Assembly (NCBI GenBank): GCA_003242685.1
Contig: QGVD01000029.1
Location: 1-39,349 of the forward strand
DNA length: 39,349 nt
From: Pseudomonadota bacterium
GTDB taxonomy: Bacteria > Pseudomonadota > Gammaproteobacteria > Steroidobacterales > Steroidobacteraceae
Reading direction: 5' to 3'
Position numbers and translations under genes: made by a program. The notes beneath the pieces were generated by a model, which did no database searches, was not told the origin of the DNA, and saw nothing but the letters and a program-made list of their open reading frames with translations. Positions 24,595 to 33,626 of the stretch are shown in pieces; position 1 is the stretch's first letter; each line of letters starts with the position of its first letter.

Positions 24595-26268
24595 TCACGC
24601 TGCCGACGCTGCACGTGCAGATGCCGCACCGCGCACGAGATCGATGAGCGCCCTCGGATTCGCGGGCTGCTCATCGCCGCGCCAGGCGACATGACCGTCC
24701 GGACGGGACAGCAGGAGCTTGTGCCGGTATGGCGATGGAAGCTCCTTCATCGGAATGTCGAGGACCTTGAGTGGCACTCGCGCGGCTCCGGCCGCTCCCA
24801 CGAGGCCGGAAACGTCCACCGCGGGATCGAAGCGGATCAGCGTGAAGTCGGGCCCCAGCTCGTCGTACAGAGAGCGGCCGTCCTCGAGCCAGAAGTGCGG
24901 CGTGCGGCAGCCCGGCACAGTGCTCGGTGTGTAGTCCGCCATCGTGTACGCCGGCGCCGGTTCGCCGTCGTAGGCGATGATGGGCGAGCGATCGTAGTAG
25001 TAGCCGTAGTTGAGCCCCGCGCAGGCGAACTGCTGGACGTGGAGCTCGTAGGCGGCGCGTCCGACCGCGGCGCGCGCGGCGGCGCCTTCCGGAGTATCGT
25101 CCTCGAGCTCGGGCGGCAGGTGGGTGCGCTCGAAGATCGCGCCTTCCGCGTGCTTCATGGCGAAGCGCGAGACCTGCTCGGTGATGGGCTGACGCTCGCG
25201 CTCGTGAGCGTCGAGGATGGCCTCCGGCGCCCATCCGTTGAGGTGTGCCGCGAGCATCCAGGAAAGATTCATCGCGTCCGCGATGCCGGCGTTCATGCCG
25301 TAGCCGGCGTAAGGCACCCACAGATGCGCCGCGTCGCCGCAGATGAAGACGCGGCGGTCACGGAACCTGTCGGCGACCAGACGCCTTCCGATCCAGTCCT
25401 CCTTCGTGACCACCTCGTACTCGAACTCCGGCCCCACACCCAGCAGAGTGCGGATGCAGGCGTCACGGTCGACGCTCTCGTAATCCGGCTCGTGCGGCAG
25501 GAGATAGTTGTGGATCAGCCAGAGCTCCTTGCCGTCGATCGCGACCAGGTTCCCCGCGCGATCCAGGTTGTAGATGTAGCTCATCCAGGCGCGCTCCGGA
25601 GTGATGCGCTCCAGAAGCCCGGGTGCGCGGATGCAGGTCGACTGGACGCGCTGAATGACGGCATCGCCCACGAGCTTTGCACCGATCTGGCGGCGAACGT
25701 TGGAACGCCCGCCGTCGCAGCCGACGAGATACCTGCAGCGGATGGTGAGAGGCTCACCGGAATCGAGATCGACCGCTTCGACCGTGACTCCGTCGGCGTC
25801 CTGAGTGAAGCGCTCGAAGCGGGTGCGGTTCAGGATGCGCACGCCCGGCGTGCGGGCGGCGTTCCGGAACAGGACGGGCTCCAGATAGATCTGATTGATG
25901 CGATGCGCCGGCTCCGGTGTCGGCCACCATCCGTCCGGTCCGCTCTTGTCGGTGTAGCGATCCCTGCGGCAGGGAATGTGGATTCTCATCAGCTCCCAGC
26001 CCGTCGCGCGCGTGCGGATCACGACGTCGTTCGGATAGTCGTCGGGCAGGCCGGCCGCCCTCACCTCCTTCACGAAGCCGAGCCGGCGGAAGATCTCCAT
26101 CGTGCGGGAAGAGACGTGATTGCACTTGACGCTCGGCGGCTCGCCGGCACGGCGGGTCTCCGTGACCAGCACGTCGATGCCCCGCGAGGCGAGGTCCATG
26201 GCCAGGCAGAGCCCCACCGGGCCCGCTCCAACGATTGCAACGGAAGCAGACAGGGTCTTCATCGGCAT
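24595..26268 (-). CDS. FAD-dependent aromatic monooxygenase
   Basis: 557 residues, group A flavoprotein hydroxylase. GxGxxG FAD loop (VAIVGAGPVGLCLAMDLASRG), DG motif (YLVGCDGGRSNVRRQIG) and GD motif (VFICGDAAHLWVPYAGYGMNAGIADAMNLSWMLA) are all present. A C-terminal thioredoxin-like region is likely (FWLEDGRSLYDELGPDFTLIRFD), as in phenol 2-monooxygenase and MhpA-type enzymes. It would hydroxylate a phenolic ring using NAD(P)H and O2. It is the last gene of the catabolic run, 69 bases after the MmgE/PrpD gene. A 7-bp hairpin (26286-26292 with 26301-26307) lies in that gap. Confidence 0.88.
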   Translation of the reverse strand: MPMKTLSASVAIVGAGPVGLCLAMDLASRGIDVLVTETRRAGEPPSVKCNHVSSRTMEIFRRLGFVKEVRAAGLPDDYPNDVVIRTRATGWELMRIHIPCRRDRYTDKSGPDGWWPTPEPAHRINQIYLEPVLFRNAARTPGVRILNRTRFERFTQDADGVTVEAVDLDSGEPLTIRCRYLVGCDGGRSNVRRQIGAKLVGDAVIQRVQSTCIRAPGLLERITPERAWMSYIYNLDRAGNLVAIDGKELWLIHNYLLPHEPDYESVDRDACIRTLLGVGPEFEYEVVTKEDWIGRRLVADRFRDRRVFICGDAAHLWVPYAGYGMNAGIADAMNLSWMLAAHLNGWAPEAILDAHERERQPITEQVSRFAMKHAEGAIFERTHLPPELEDDTPEGAAARAAVGRAAYELHVQQFACAGLNYGYYYDRSPIIAYDGEPAPAYTMADYTPSTVPGCRTPHFWLEDGRSLYDELGPDFTLIRFDPAVDVSGLVGAAGAARVPLKVLDIPMKELPSPYRHKLLLSRPDGHVAWRGDEQPANPRALIDLVRGAASARAASAA

Positions 26269-26285
26269 GATGCGTTCCAGACGAT

Positions 26286-26307
26286 GCGCGGTTCTCTGCG
26301 ACCGCGC
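26286..26307. promoter_or_regulatory. Intercistronic hairpin between prpD-like and monooxygenase genes
   Basis: GCGCGGT (26286-26292) pairs with ACCGCGC (26301-26307) with an 8-base loop. No T-tract follows on either strand, so full termination is unlikely. It may tune expression or mRNA decay between the two genes. Confidence 0.3.
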
Positions 26308-26337
26308 GATGCTTTACCTCACCGGCCCGAGACCGGC

Positions 26338-27831
26338 TCATCCAGACAGCGCGCTCGAGAGCTCGGACACGTCTTCGAGCTTCTCGAGCGCGTCAATCAA
26401 CTCTCCCGCACGGCTGGCCGCCGCGGACGTGAGAACTCCGGCCACGTTGCGCACGAACTTCTCTTCGAGCTCCGCGTCGCTCATCGGCAGCGCGGCCCCG
26501 CCTTTCGCATAGAGGCGCTCCTTAACGAAGCTGCGGCCGCGGGCGCGCACTTCGACGCGCGCGAGAAACGACTGCGGATTCGCGCGCTTCGTGGCCGCCG
26601 CCTCCGGATGCGTGCCCCAGGTGATCTTCTTCATCGTGGCGCGGATGGCCGGATCGTTCAGTCTCTCCGGAAGCTGGCAGGTCGCGTCCGTGGGCAGACC
26701 GTGCGCCGCCACCGCGAGCATGTAGGGGATGCTGAACTGCGCATCCTCCTGGGTGCGGACGTTCATCTGATCCGGATTCGCCACGAACGGCATGCTCAGC
26801 GAGTGGATGCTCTCGATCTCCCCGGGCTCGAGACCGTGTTCGCGGACCAGCTCCACCATGCAGTCGATCTGGCTGTGGAGGAAGCCGCAGCAGGCGTGGG
26901 GCTTGTAGTTCATGGAAAGGATCCGCCAGTCGCTGCCGAGCGCATCGATCGCACCCTCCGGCCGCCAGTTGCGCAGACCGTAGAACTTCGCGAATCCTTC
27001 GTCGTCCAGGATGTCCGTGGCGGCCGTGAAGCCTGCCTGCGCGAGCAGTGCCGCGGTCACCGCGCCCTGACTCACCCAGCCCACCGGCGTGTACTTCACC
27101 ATGGACTTCGGCGTTCCGGTCTCCCAGTAATGGCTCGCCTGCGGCGGGCAGTAGTAGCCGGCGAGCCCCATCGCGTGCGCCGTCTGCGTTTCCGTCAGCG
27201 CGAGCAGGTTAGCGATGCCTGCAGCGCAGGCGATGATGCTCTCCTGGTTGATCGCGAAGACTTCCGGAGTCCGTCCCGTCTGCGCCACGGTCGCCGACAT
27301 CTGGCTGGATGCCTTCCAGAGCCGCGCGGCGATCTCGTGAGCCACGACCAGCGCCGTGATGAACTGCCTCCCGGAGGCGCGCATCTTCTCGGCGACGGCG
27401 AGCACCGAGGGGATCGCGATCGGCGGAATGTGCGGCACGGCATCGAAGTCGAGCGCGTTGATCAGCTCCGCGTTCGCGAACGCCGCTCCCGTAGCCGACA
27501 GGCGCGCAGTCGTACCGAGCACACGCGCTTCGGGCGTGCCGCCGAGTGAAGTCACCAGTCCGACGGCGAGGCGACCCTTTTCGGTGTGGATGCCTGCGAC
27601 GCCGCAGCCCAGACCGTCGAGCACATAGCGCTTGGCCGCCGCGACGACTTCCGACGGGAGCTGCTCGAACGTGAGACTGCGCGCGAAGTCGACGATCCGT
27701 GCGGTGACGGGAATCGCGGCGGGCGCCGCATCGGCAGACGGCGGCACTTCCGCCGCCGCTGTGACCCGCATCGCGCTCCCTGCCGTGAGCGCGGCTGTGG
27801 CGGTCAGCATCTGTCTGCGATTGAGCAGCAT
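26338..27831 (-). CDS. MmgE/PrpD-family protein with Tat-like signal
   Basis: 497 residues. MmgE/PrpD enzymes dehydrate or isomerise small polycarboxylic acids (2-methylcitrate, cis-aconitate). The family core is evident: YVLDGLGCGVAG, GTTARLSATGAAFANAELINALDFD, HEIAARLW, SMNYKPHACCGFLHSQIDCMVEL. The N-terminus MLLNRRQMLTATAALTAGSA resembles a twin-arginine signal, so it may be exported, unlike the classical cytoplasmic enzymes. GGGAGG lies before the ATG. It is 20 bases after the PQQ dehydrogenase gene and 69 before the FAD monooxygenase. Substrate is unknown; a ring-cleavage or oxidation product from the pathway is plausible. Confidence 0.85.
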   Translation of the reverse strand: MLLNRRQMLTATAALTAGSAMRVTAAAEVPPSADAAPAAIPVTARIVDFARSLTFEQLPSEVVAAAKRYVLDGLGCGVAGIHTEKGRLAVGLVTSLGGTPEARVLGTTARLSATGAAFANAELINALDFDAVPHIPPIAIPSVLAVAEKMRASGRQFITALVVAHEIAARLWKASSQMSATVAQTGRTPEVFAINQESIIACAAGIANLLALTETQTAHAMGLAGYYCPPQASHYWETGTPKSMVKYTPVGWVSQGAVTAALLAQAGFTAATDILDDEGFAKFYGLRNWRPEGAIDALGSDWRILSMNYKPHACCGFLHSQIDCMVELVREHGLEPGEIESIHSLSMPFVANPDQMNVRTQEDAQFSIPYMLAVAAHGLPTDATCQLPERLNDPAIRATMKKITWGTHPEAAATKRANPQSFLARVEVRARGRSFVKERLYAKGGAALPMSDAELEEKFVRNVAGVLTSAAASRAGELIDALEKLEDVSELSSALSG

Positions 27832-27851
27832 GACCTCCCGCGCTCCTCCGT

Positions 27852-29888
27852 TCAGGGCAACGCAAAGATCATGATCGTCGCCGCTCCGGGCGCAGGCCAG
27901 CCGCGCGAGGAGCTGCCCGTCGGTACGGCGACATACTGCTTGCCGTCGACCGCGTAGGTGGAGATACCGCCCGCGATGCCGCCGCCCGTGTAGAAGCTGT
28001 AGAGCGTCTTTCCGTCGCGCTCGTCGAGCACGAGGAACTCTCCACCCATGGTGCCCGTGAGCACCACACCGCCTGCGGTCGGCGTCGTCGCCGCGAGGAC
28101 CGGCGTGCCGGTCTGGATCACCCAGCGCTGCTCGCCCGTCGCGGCATCGATGCCGCGGATCCAGCCGCGTGCCGACTCCATCGGGTCCGGCGTCATGGTT
28201 CCGCCGAAATACGAGCGGCCCGGTACGAACTCCTGCTCGACGAGCAGTATCGTGTCGCAGCGCTCGACCGAGCCGACGAACAGCATCTTCGAGCGAGGAG
28301 AGTAGGACGCGCCGTTGTACTGCCCGAAAGCGCCCGGACACACACGGATCGGCGTCTCGAAGCTGAGTGGCACATCATGGTTGAGATGAGTCATCGTCTC
28401 GACCTTCGAGACGATCTCCCGGGTGTCGCGATCGTAGATGTAGAGGTAGCCGTCCTTGCTCGCGACCGCCATGCGCTTCCGGCCGTCCACCTCGTAGATG
28501 ACCGGCGCGGCGGCGGTATCCCAGTCCCGGGTGTCGTGCGGCACCTGCTGCACGTACCACTGGAGACTCCCGACGTCGGCCTGCAGCGCGACCACCGAGT
28601 TGGTGTAGAGATTGAGGCCCTTGCGGCCGGTGCCGATGAAGTCAGGTCCCGGGTTGCCCGTCGGCACGAGCAGCAGCCGGCGAGGCACGTCCACCGTGAT
28701 GCTCGACCACGACGAGCCGCCGCCCCTGTCCTGTCCGCCAGCCCAGGTCTCGGCACCGGGCTGATCGCCGGTCGGGATGACGTCGAAGGCCCAGACCGGC
28801 GCACCGGTGTTCACGTCGAAGGCGTGGATACGTCCCTTGATGCCGTTGTCGCCTCCGCCCTCGCCCGTGTAGACCCTGCCGGCGAACGCGACCGGTGCGG
28901 CACTGAGGAAGTAGCCCCAGTTCGAATCGCCCACATGGGTGTCCCACAGCAGGTTGCCGTTTTCTGCGTCGAACGCGAGGAGGTGACCGTCCGTCGTTCC
29001 CCGGAAGACCTTGCCGTCGTAGAGCGCGACACCGCGGTTCGATCTGATGTGCTCGGGGTCACGCGGCGTATACGTATGCGACCAGTGCACCGCGCATGTC
29101 TTCGCGTCGAGCGCGAACGTCTTGTGGGCGGTGGTGACGTACATCCGGCCGCGGTAGACGATCGGGCTCGTTTCGAAGTTTCCGATCTCACCGAGCTGCG
29201 CCATGCAGACGGGAGTCAGCTTCGCGGCCGTTCTGCGATTGATCTGATCGAGAGGTGAGAACCGCGTGCCGTCGTAGCTTCGGTTGTAGGTGAGCCAGTC
29301 CTCGGGCGCGATGTTGCGGATCGTCTCCTCGTCCGGAACGCGGGTCGTCGCAAGCTTCGCGTTTCCGGTAACTGCCGGCAGTCTCGGCCTCTCGGCGACG
29401 GGCGCCGTGGACGCGACCCGGGGAGCCGCTGCAGCGGCTCCGCCCGGAGGATGCAGCTTCACCGCGAGCCCGGCGCGATCGAGCGGCCGCTCGCCGGCCC
29501 GATAGCCGTTGTTCGCCAGGATGTAGGCGACCGTCGCGAGGGCTTCGGGCTCGCTGAGCTTGCCCGGCGCACCGAGCGGCATCGTCCGCTGCATGACCTC
29601 GAAGAAGTCCGCGACGGTATGCTCGCCCTTCATCCACGCCAGCTCGTAGGTGGGTCCCTTCATCGCCGGACCGGCCGCACCTTCGAGGCCGATGCCGTGA
29701 CAGAGTGCACATTCCTTCGCGTAGATGTCGCGGCCCTGGTCCACCTGCTGCTGCGTGAAGGCGGGCATCGGCGGCGGCTCGTCGACCTCAGCGGCCGCTG
29801 CCGGCCCCGCCGCGGCGAGTGTCACGATCGACAGACGCACGATCGCCGCAATGGATCGCACGGCATCGCCCATCGCTTCCGAGCTCAT
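27852..29888 (-). CDS. Quinohemoprotein: cytochrome c / PQQ-dependent alcohol dehydrogenase fusion
   Basis: 678 residues. Signal peptide, then an N-terminal cytochrome c domain with Cys60-x2-Cys63-His64 (CALCHG) and likely Met103 ligand (QRTMPLGAPGKL). From about 195 an eight-bladed PQQ domain follows (DWLTYNRSYDGTRFSPLDQIN, NFETSPIVYRGRMYVTTAHK, GVALYDGKVFRGTTDGHLLAFDAENG, HDTRDWDTAAAPVIYEVDG with the likely catalytic Asp). Most quinohemoprotein ADHs carry the heme domain at the C-terminus, so N-terminal placement is less usual. A periplasmic alcohol or aldehyde oxidation feeding electrons to the heme is expected. ATG at 29873, with GGAAGCG before it, is an alternative start. Confidence 0.88.
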   Translation of the reverse strand: MSSEAMGDAVRSIAAIVRLSIVTLAAAGPAAAAEVDEPPPMPAFTQQQVDQGRDIYAKECALCHGIGLEGAAGPAMKGPTYELAWMKGEHTVADFFEVMQRTMPLGAPGKLSEPEALATVAYILANNGYRAGERPLDRAGLAVKLHPPGGAAAAAPRVASTAPVAERPRLPAVTGNAKLATTRVPDEETIRNIAPEDWLTYNRSYDGTRFSPLDQINRRTAAKLTPVCMAQLGEIGNFETSPIVYRGRMYVTTAHKTFALDAKTCAVHWSHTYTPRDPEHIRSNRGVALYDGKVFRGTTDGHLLAFDAENGNLLWDTHVGDSNWGYFLSAAPVAFAGRVYTGEGGGDNGIKGRIHAFDVNTGAPVWAFDVIPTGDQPGAETWAGGQDRGGGSSWSSITVDVPRRLLLVPTGNPGPDFIGTGRKGLNLYTNSVVALQADVGSLQWYVQQVPHDTRDWDTAAAPVIYEVDGRKRMAVASKDGYLYIYDRDTREIVSKVETMTHLNHDVPLSFETPIRVCPGAFGQYNGASYSPRSKMLFVGSVERCDTILLVEQEFVPGRSYFGGTMTPDPMESARGWIRGIDAATGEQRWVIQTGTPVLAATTPTAGGVVLTGTMGGEFLVLDERDGKTLYSFYTGGGIAGGISTYAVDGKQYVAVPTGSSSRGWPAPGAATIMIFALP

Positions 29889-29915
29889 CGGTTCGTGCCC
29901 GCGGCAGACGGCAGC

Positions 29916-31388
29916 CTAGCGAGTGCGCAGCTGCGGGAAGTCTTCGGCCGAGAGCCACGTGCAGTGGATCTGGGCTCCCGCACGGAATGGCAGGATCACC
30001 CGCGCGATCTCGCCGTCCTTCAGGTGCTTCGCGTCGGCGATGATGAGCTCCGAGCGCAGCTCCTTGTAGTTGTTGGCGACGCCGATGAGATAGCCGTCGC
30101 CCTCTTCTGCATCCGGACGGCGCGGCACGAACTGGCACTCCTGCAGTCCGTGGGTCGGCCCTGCGAACAGCGAATCGATCTCGCCGGTCGTCATGTCGAA
30201 GCGGCCGTAGCAGTTGCGCATCGCGCGCGGTTTACCCTGGAAGAACTCGATGTCTGACGGCAGTTTCGGGTCGTGGTAGTGCGTGAATGCGTAGCGCTGG
30301 CGCACGGTCTTGAAGCGATCGTCGACACGCGCCAGGTCGCAGACCGGGATCTCGAAGAGACGCTCCTCCGACCATGAGCCGTCTTTCGAAGAGAGGTCGA
30401 AACTGAAACGCGTGAAGTAGGCCTTGGCTTTCGCAGGATCCCACGGACTGCCATCGATCGGCTTGAAGTCGGGGAACGGTGCGCCCGTAAACATCGGCGC
30501 CTCCAGATACACCTTGTCCCCTTCGGACCAGGCGTTCACCGTGTGCACGATGGCGCGTCCGGGCGGACCCTTGATCCAGCGGACGTCCCTGGCGTCGCCG
30601 TCGCGCGGGAGCACGCCCATGTACATCGGCACCTTGTCATCCCAGCCCCAGTGCACCTCTCCCGCCTTGAGGCGCTCCATGCTGGTGACGTAACCCCATA
30701 CCGGGAAGAGGATGTGCTTCTGGGTCAGCGCCATGTCGTGCATCATGCTCACGTACGGCACCTTGAGACGCCACTCACGCGTGATCTGTCCGGTTCTGTC
30801 AATGGTGTAGACGAAGAGATCGTCCGACAGCAGACCCGTGGCTTCATAGCCGTAGCACACCATCTCCCCCGAGAACGGATCGGTCTTCGGGTGCGCGGTG
30901 AAAGTCAGGCTCTTGTACTGCCCGTTGAAGTCGTAGCGGCCGATCGTTTCCAGAGTGACCGGATCGATCTCGTACGGCAGGCTGTCCTCCTTGAGCGCGA
31001 ACAGCTTTCCCGCATGCGCGTACGGAGCGGTGTTCGCGACGGTGCGATCGATCGACTCGACCCCGGGTTCGTCCGTGAACGGATTGCGGTAGACGCCGAA
31101 GCGCTGGCGGCGCGCCGCCTTGTTCGCGAGGAGACGCTCCGTCTTGACGTAGCGCCCCCGGTAATCGACGTAGCCGTCGTGGAACCAGAACGCGCTGATG
31201 TATCCATCCGAGCTCGCGCTCGAATCGTGCTCGTACTTCGGCGGATAGAGCGGGTCACCGCCGACCCGCACGAACATGCCCTCGAGATCGGCCGGAATCC
31301 TGCCGATCACGTCGCAATCGAACACGTCCGCTTCGAAGCGTTGCGGAGCAGCGAATCCGGAGCGGGTGCGCGGAGAGAGATCAACCAT
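29916..31388 (-). CDS. Carotenoid cleavage oxygenase family, lignostilbene dioxygenase-like
   Basis: 490 residues, seven-bladed propeller non-heme iron oxygenase. The four iron histidines are His166 (TAHPKTD), His217 (MMHDMALT), His282 (VHTVNAW) and His475 (QIHCTWL). A second-shell Glu417 lies in QECQFVPR. Tyr100 (FGVYRNPFTDEP) and Lys133 (ALKEDSLPYEID) match, as I recall, the pair that binds the 4-hydroxyl in stilbene-cleaving members such as NOV1. This points to oxidative cleavage of a phenolic stilbene to two aldehydes. It overlaps the hydrolase gene by 8 bases and precedes the PQQ gene by 27. No signal peptide. Confidence 0.9.
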   Translation of the reverse strand: MVDLSPRTRSGFAAPQRFEADVFDCDVIGRIPADLEGMFVRVGGDPLYPPKYEHDSSASSDGYISAFWFHDGYVDYRGRYVKTERLLANKAARRQRFGVYRNPFTDEPGVESIDRTVANTAPYAHAGKLFALKEDSLPYEIDPVTLETIGRYDFNGQYKSLTFTAHPKTDPFSGEMVCYGYEATGLLSDDLFVYTIDRTGQITREWRLKVPYVSMMHDMALTQKHILFPVWGYVTSMERLKAGEVHWGWDDKVPMYMGVLPRDGDARDVRWIKGPPGRAIVHTVNAWSEGDKVYLEAPMFTGAPFPDFKPIDGSPWDPAKAKAYFTRFSFDLSSKDGSWSEERLFEIPVCDLARVDDRFKTVRQRYAFTHYHDPKLPSDIEFFQGKPRAMRNCYGRFDMTTGEIDSLFAGPTHGLQECQFVPRRPDAEEGDGYLIGVANNYKELRSELIIADAKHLKDGEIARVILPFRAGAQIHCTWLSAEDFPQLRTR

Positions 31389-32205
31389 TCTTTGCCACCT
31401 CGAAGTGAGAATCGATCAGAAAGCGGCGCAGCACCTCGTTGAACTCGGCAGGGTTCTCCAGATTCGAGAGGTGTGCCGCGCGGCGGATCGTCACGAGCAG
31501 CGCGCCGGCGATGCCTGCGCGGAGCCGCTCGGCCGCGTCCGCTTCGTTTCCACCGTACTCGGCACCGGCGATCACGAGCGTCGGCGCGATGATCTTCTTC
31601 AGGTCTTTTCGCAGATCCACGTCGCGCAGCACCGCGCAGGACCCCAGGTAGCCCTGCAGCGGCATCGCACGCATGGTTTCGACGAGCCGGTTCACCTCAT
31701 CGGGGCGCTCGGCCTTGAAGGACGGGGACAGCCAGCGGGAGATCGTGGCCGCCGCGATCTCGTCGAGCCCCTTCTCGCGCGCCTGCGCAATGCGCTCCTG
31801 CCACATCTGCGGCCGGCCGATGTGTGCGGTCGTGTTCGCCAGCACCAGCTTCGCGATCCGGTCGCGATGGTTGGCCGCGAGCCACATGCCCGTCATCGCG
31901 CCCATCGACAGGCCGACGAAGTGCGCGCGGCGGATGCCTACGGCATCGAGCACCGCGAGCGCATCCCGTCCGAGCATCTCGATCGAGTATTCGCCCTCGG
32001 GCACCGCGGATCTGCCGTGCCCGCGGCTGTCGTAGCGGACGACCTTGAATCGGTCGACGAGTACCTGCACCTGGCTCGACCACATCTCCAGGCTGAAGCC
32101 GAGCGAATGGCTGAAGACCACCGGAGGTGCGTCGTCATCGCCGTCGATCGTGCAGAAGAGCGTGCAGCCGTCGAAGCTGGGAATCGTCAGTGTGCGCGTG
32201 CTCAT
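31381..32205 (-). CDS. Alpha/beta hydrolase, 3-oxoadipate enol-lactonase-like
   Basis: 274 residues. Nucleophile elbow GLSMGAMTG with Ser100, oxyanion loop SHSLGFSLEMW, and His245 (AAHLSNLENPAEFN) match 3-oxoadipate enol-lactonases (PcaD/CatD type). These hydrolyse the lactone late in the beta-ketoadipate route. The acid usually found after TLVIAG-x-x-D is missing: Tyr217 takes its place, with Glu216 and Glu221 near. The enzyme may use another acid or act on a different ester. It overlaps the MFS stop-start by 4 bases (ATGA) and the oxygenase by 8, so translation is probably coupled. Confidence 0.85.
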   Translation of the reverse strand: MSTRTLTIPSFDGCTLFCTIDGDDDAPPVVFSHSLGFSLEMWSSQVQVLVDRFKVVRYDSRGHGRSAVPEGEYSIEMLGRDALAVLDAVGIRRAHFVGLSMGAMTGMWLAANHRDRIAKLVLANTTAHIGRPQMWQERIAQAREKGLDEIAAATISRWLSPSFKAERPDEVNRLVETMRAMPLQGYLGSCAVLRDVDLRKDLKKIIAPTLVIAGAEYGGNEADAAERLRAGIAGALLVTIRRAAHLSNLENPAEFNEVLRRFLIDSHFEVAKNG

Positions 32206-33545
32206 ATCGCTTCCGCCCGCCGCGTATCCGCGTCGATGTGGCGGGCTCCAAGGAAGAAGAAGATTCCCGCGGCCGACGCGCTGACCGCCCCGAGGATCAT
32301 CGAGTACTGGATTGCACGATCACCCATTCCCGACAGCAGCGTGTCGTTCATGAGCCCGATCGACACCGGGCCGATCAGATCGCCCATGAGGTTGACGACC
32401 AGCAGGAACAGCGCAGTCACCGTGGCGCGCATGTGCGGCTTCGAGACGTCGAGACAGGCCGCGAAGACCGGCGACATCTGCATCATGCCGAACATGCTGG
32501 TGAGACCCAGACCGAGCATCCACAGCCACGTTGGTTCCGCGAACAGAAACAGCATCTCCGCCGGACCGACGGCGAGGCAGGCGAGCGCGGGAATCCACAG
32601 CCGCCAGCGCACGTCCCTGCGGGCGAAGCGGTCGGCGAGAAAACCGCCGAGAAGTCCGCCGATGAACGCAGCGGGCTGACGCAGGAATCCCTGGACCTGG
32701 CCGACGTCACCCGCGCTCAGCTCGTGAATCCGCATCAGGAATGCGGAGCTCCACGAGCCGTTCGTGTGCATCGTCGTCGCCATGCACACACCGCCGAGCA
32801 CCATGAACAGGAACGAGCGCGAGTCGCGCATGTAGCTCAGCACCTGCAGGAACGTTCCCGCATCCGCGCGACGCGGGCCGCCGGGATCGGACTGCCCGCG
32901 AACCGGCTCGCGCACGGTGAGCACGAGCAGCGGCGCGAGCACCAGCGCCGGCATTCCCATCACGATGAAGCAGGTGCGCCAGCCGTACTCGTGGCTGATC
33001 CAGCCCGCCACCGGAAACAGCACGATTCCGCCGAGCGCGGCGATCGCGCGCATCACGGACATTCCGGTGCGCCGGTTCGCCTTGCTGAACAGGTCCGCGA
33101 CCATCGAGTTCGGTGGCGCGAAGCCGGTCGACTCGCCGGCTCCCATCAGGAAGCGTGCGAGCGCGAGCTGCCAGACGTTCGTGACGAAGCCCGTCAGCGC
33201 CGTCATTGCGCTCCAGAACGTGAAACCGATCGCCAGGATGTTGCGCCGGTTGAAGCGGTCGGCGAGCCGTGCGACCGGCACGCCCATGATCGAATAGAAG
33301 GACACGAACACGATGCCGGAGATCAGTCCGAGCACGGTGTCCGAGATCTGCATCTCCTCCTTGATGAGCTGCAGGTTGAGACCGAAGATGCTCCGGTCGA
33401 TGAAGTTGAAGGCCGAGATCACCCCGAGCAGGAAGAGTGTCCAGACGGTGGACACCGTCCATTCGCGGCGCGCCGGAGCAGATCCGGCAGCCTGTGACTC
33501 GGCTCTGCCGCTCATCGGTCGCGCCAGGGTCTGATCGCTGGACAT
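32202..33545 (-). CDS. Spinster-like MFS transporter
   Basis: 447 residues with 12 membrane helices. Start region WTLFLLGVISAFNFIDRSIFGLNLQLIKEEM and DRFNRRNILAIGFTFWSAMTALTGFV are typical of the Spinster-like MFS group common in sphingomonad catabolic clusters. It probably moves the pathway substrate or an intermediate across the inner membrane. AGGAG lies before the ATG at 33545. It overlaps the downstream hydrolase gene by 4 bases and follows the DUF3237 gene by 81 bases. Confidence 0.88.
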   Translation of the reverse strand: MSSDQTLARPMSGRAESQAAGSAPARREWTVSTVWTLFLLGVISAFNFIDRSIFGLNLQLIKEEMQISDTVLGLISGIVFVSFYSIMGVPVARLADRFNRRNILAIGFTFWSAMTALTGFVTNVWQLALARFLMGAGESTGFAPPNSMVADLFSKANRRTGMSVMRAIAALGGIVLFPVAGWISHEYGWRTCFIVMGMPALVLAPLLVLTVREPVRGQSDPGGPRRADAGTFLQVLSYMRDSRSFLFMVLGGVCMATTMHTNGSWSSAFLMRIHELSAGDVGQVQGFLRQPAAFIGGLLGGFLADRFARRDVRWRLWIPALACLAVGPAEMLFLFAEPTWLWMLGLGLTSMFGMMQMSPVFAACLDVSKPHMRATVTALFLLVVNLMGDLIGPVSIGLMNDTLLSGMGDRAIQYSMILGAVSASAAGIFFFLGARHIDADTRRAEAI

Positions 33546-33626
33546 CGCTCACTCCTGAATCGGGAGGGTGCGTCTCGCCCTCGCGGCGGCCGCAGCCCCA
33601 CGTTGGCTGCTTCTTCTCACGACCGC

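Noticed and set aside
24535..27549. Thousand-codon plus-strand open frame opposite the monooxygenase and MmgE/PrpD genes
   Set aside because: The minus-strand genes have complete FAD and MmgE/PrpD motifs; the plus frame has none.
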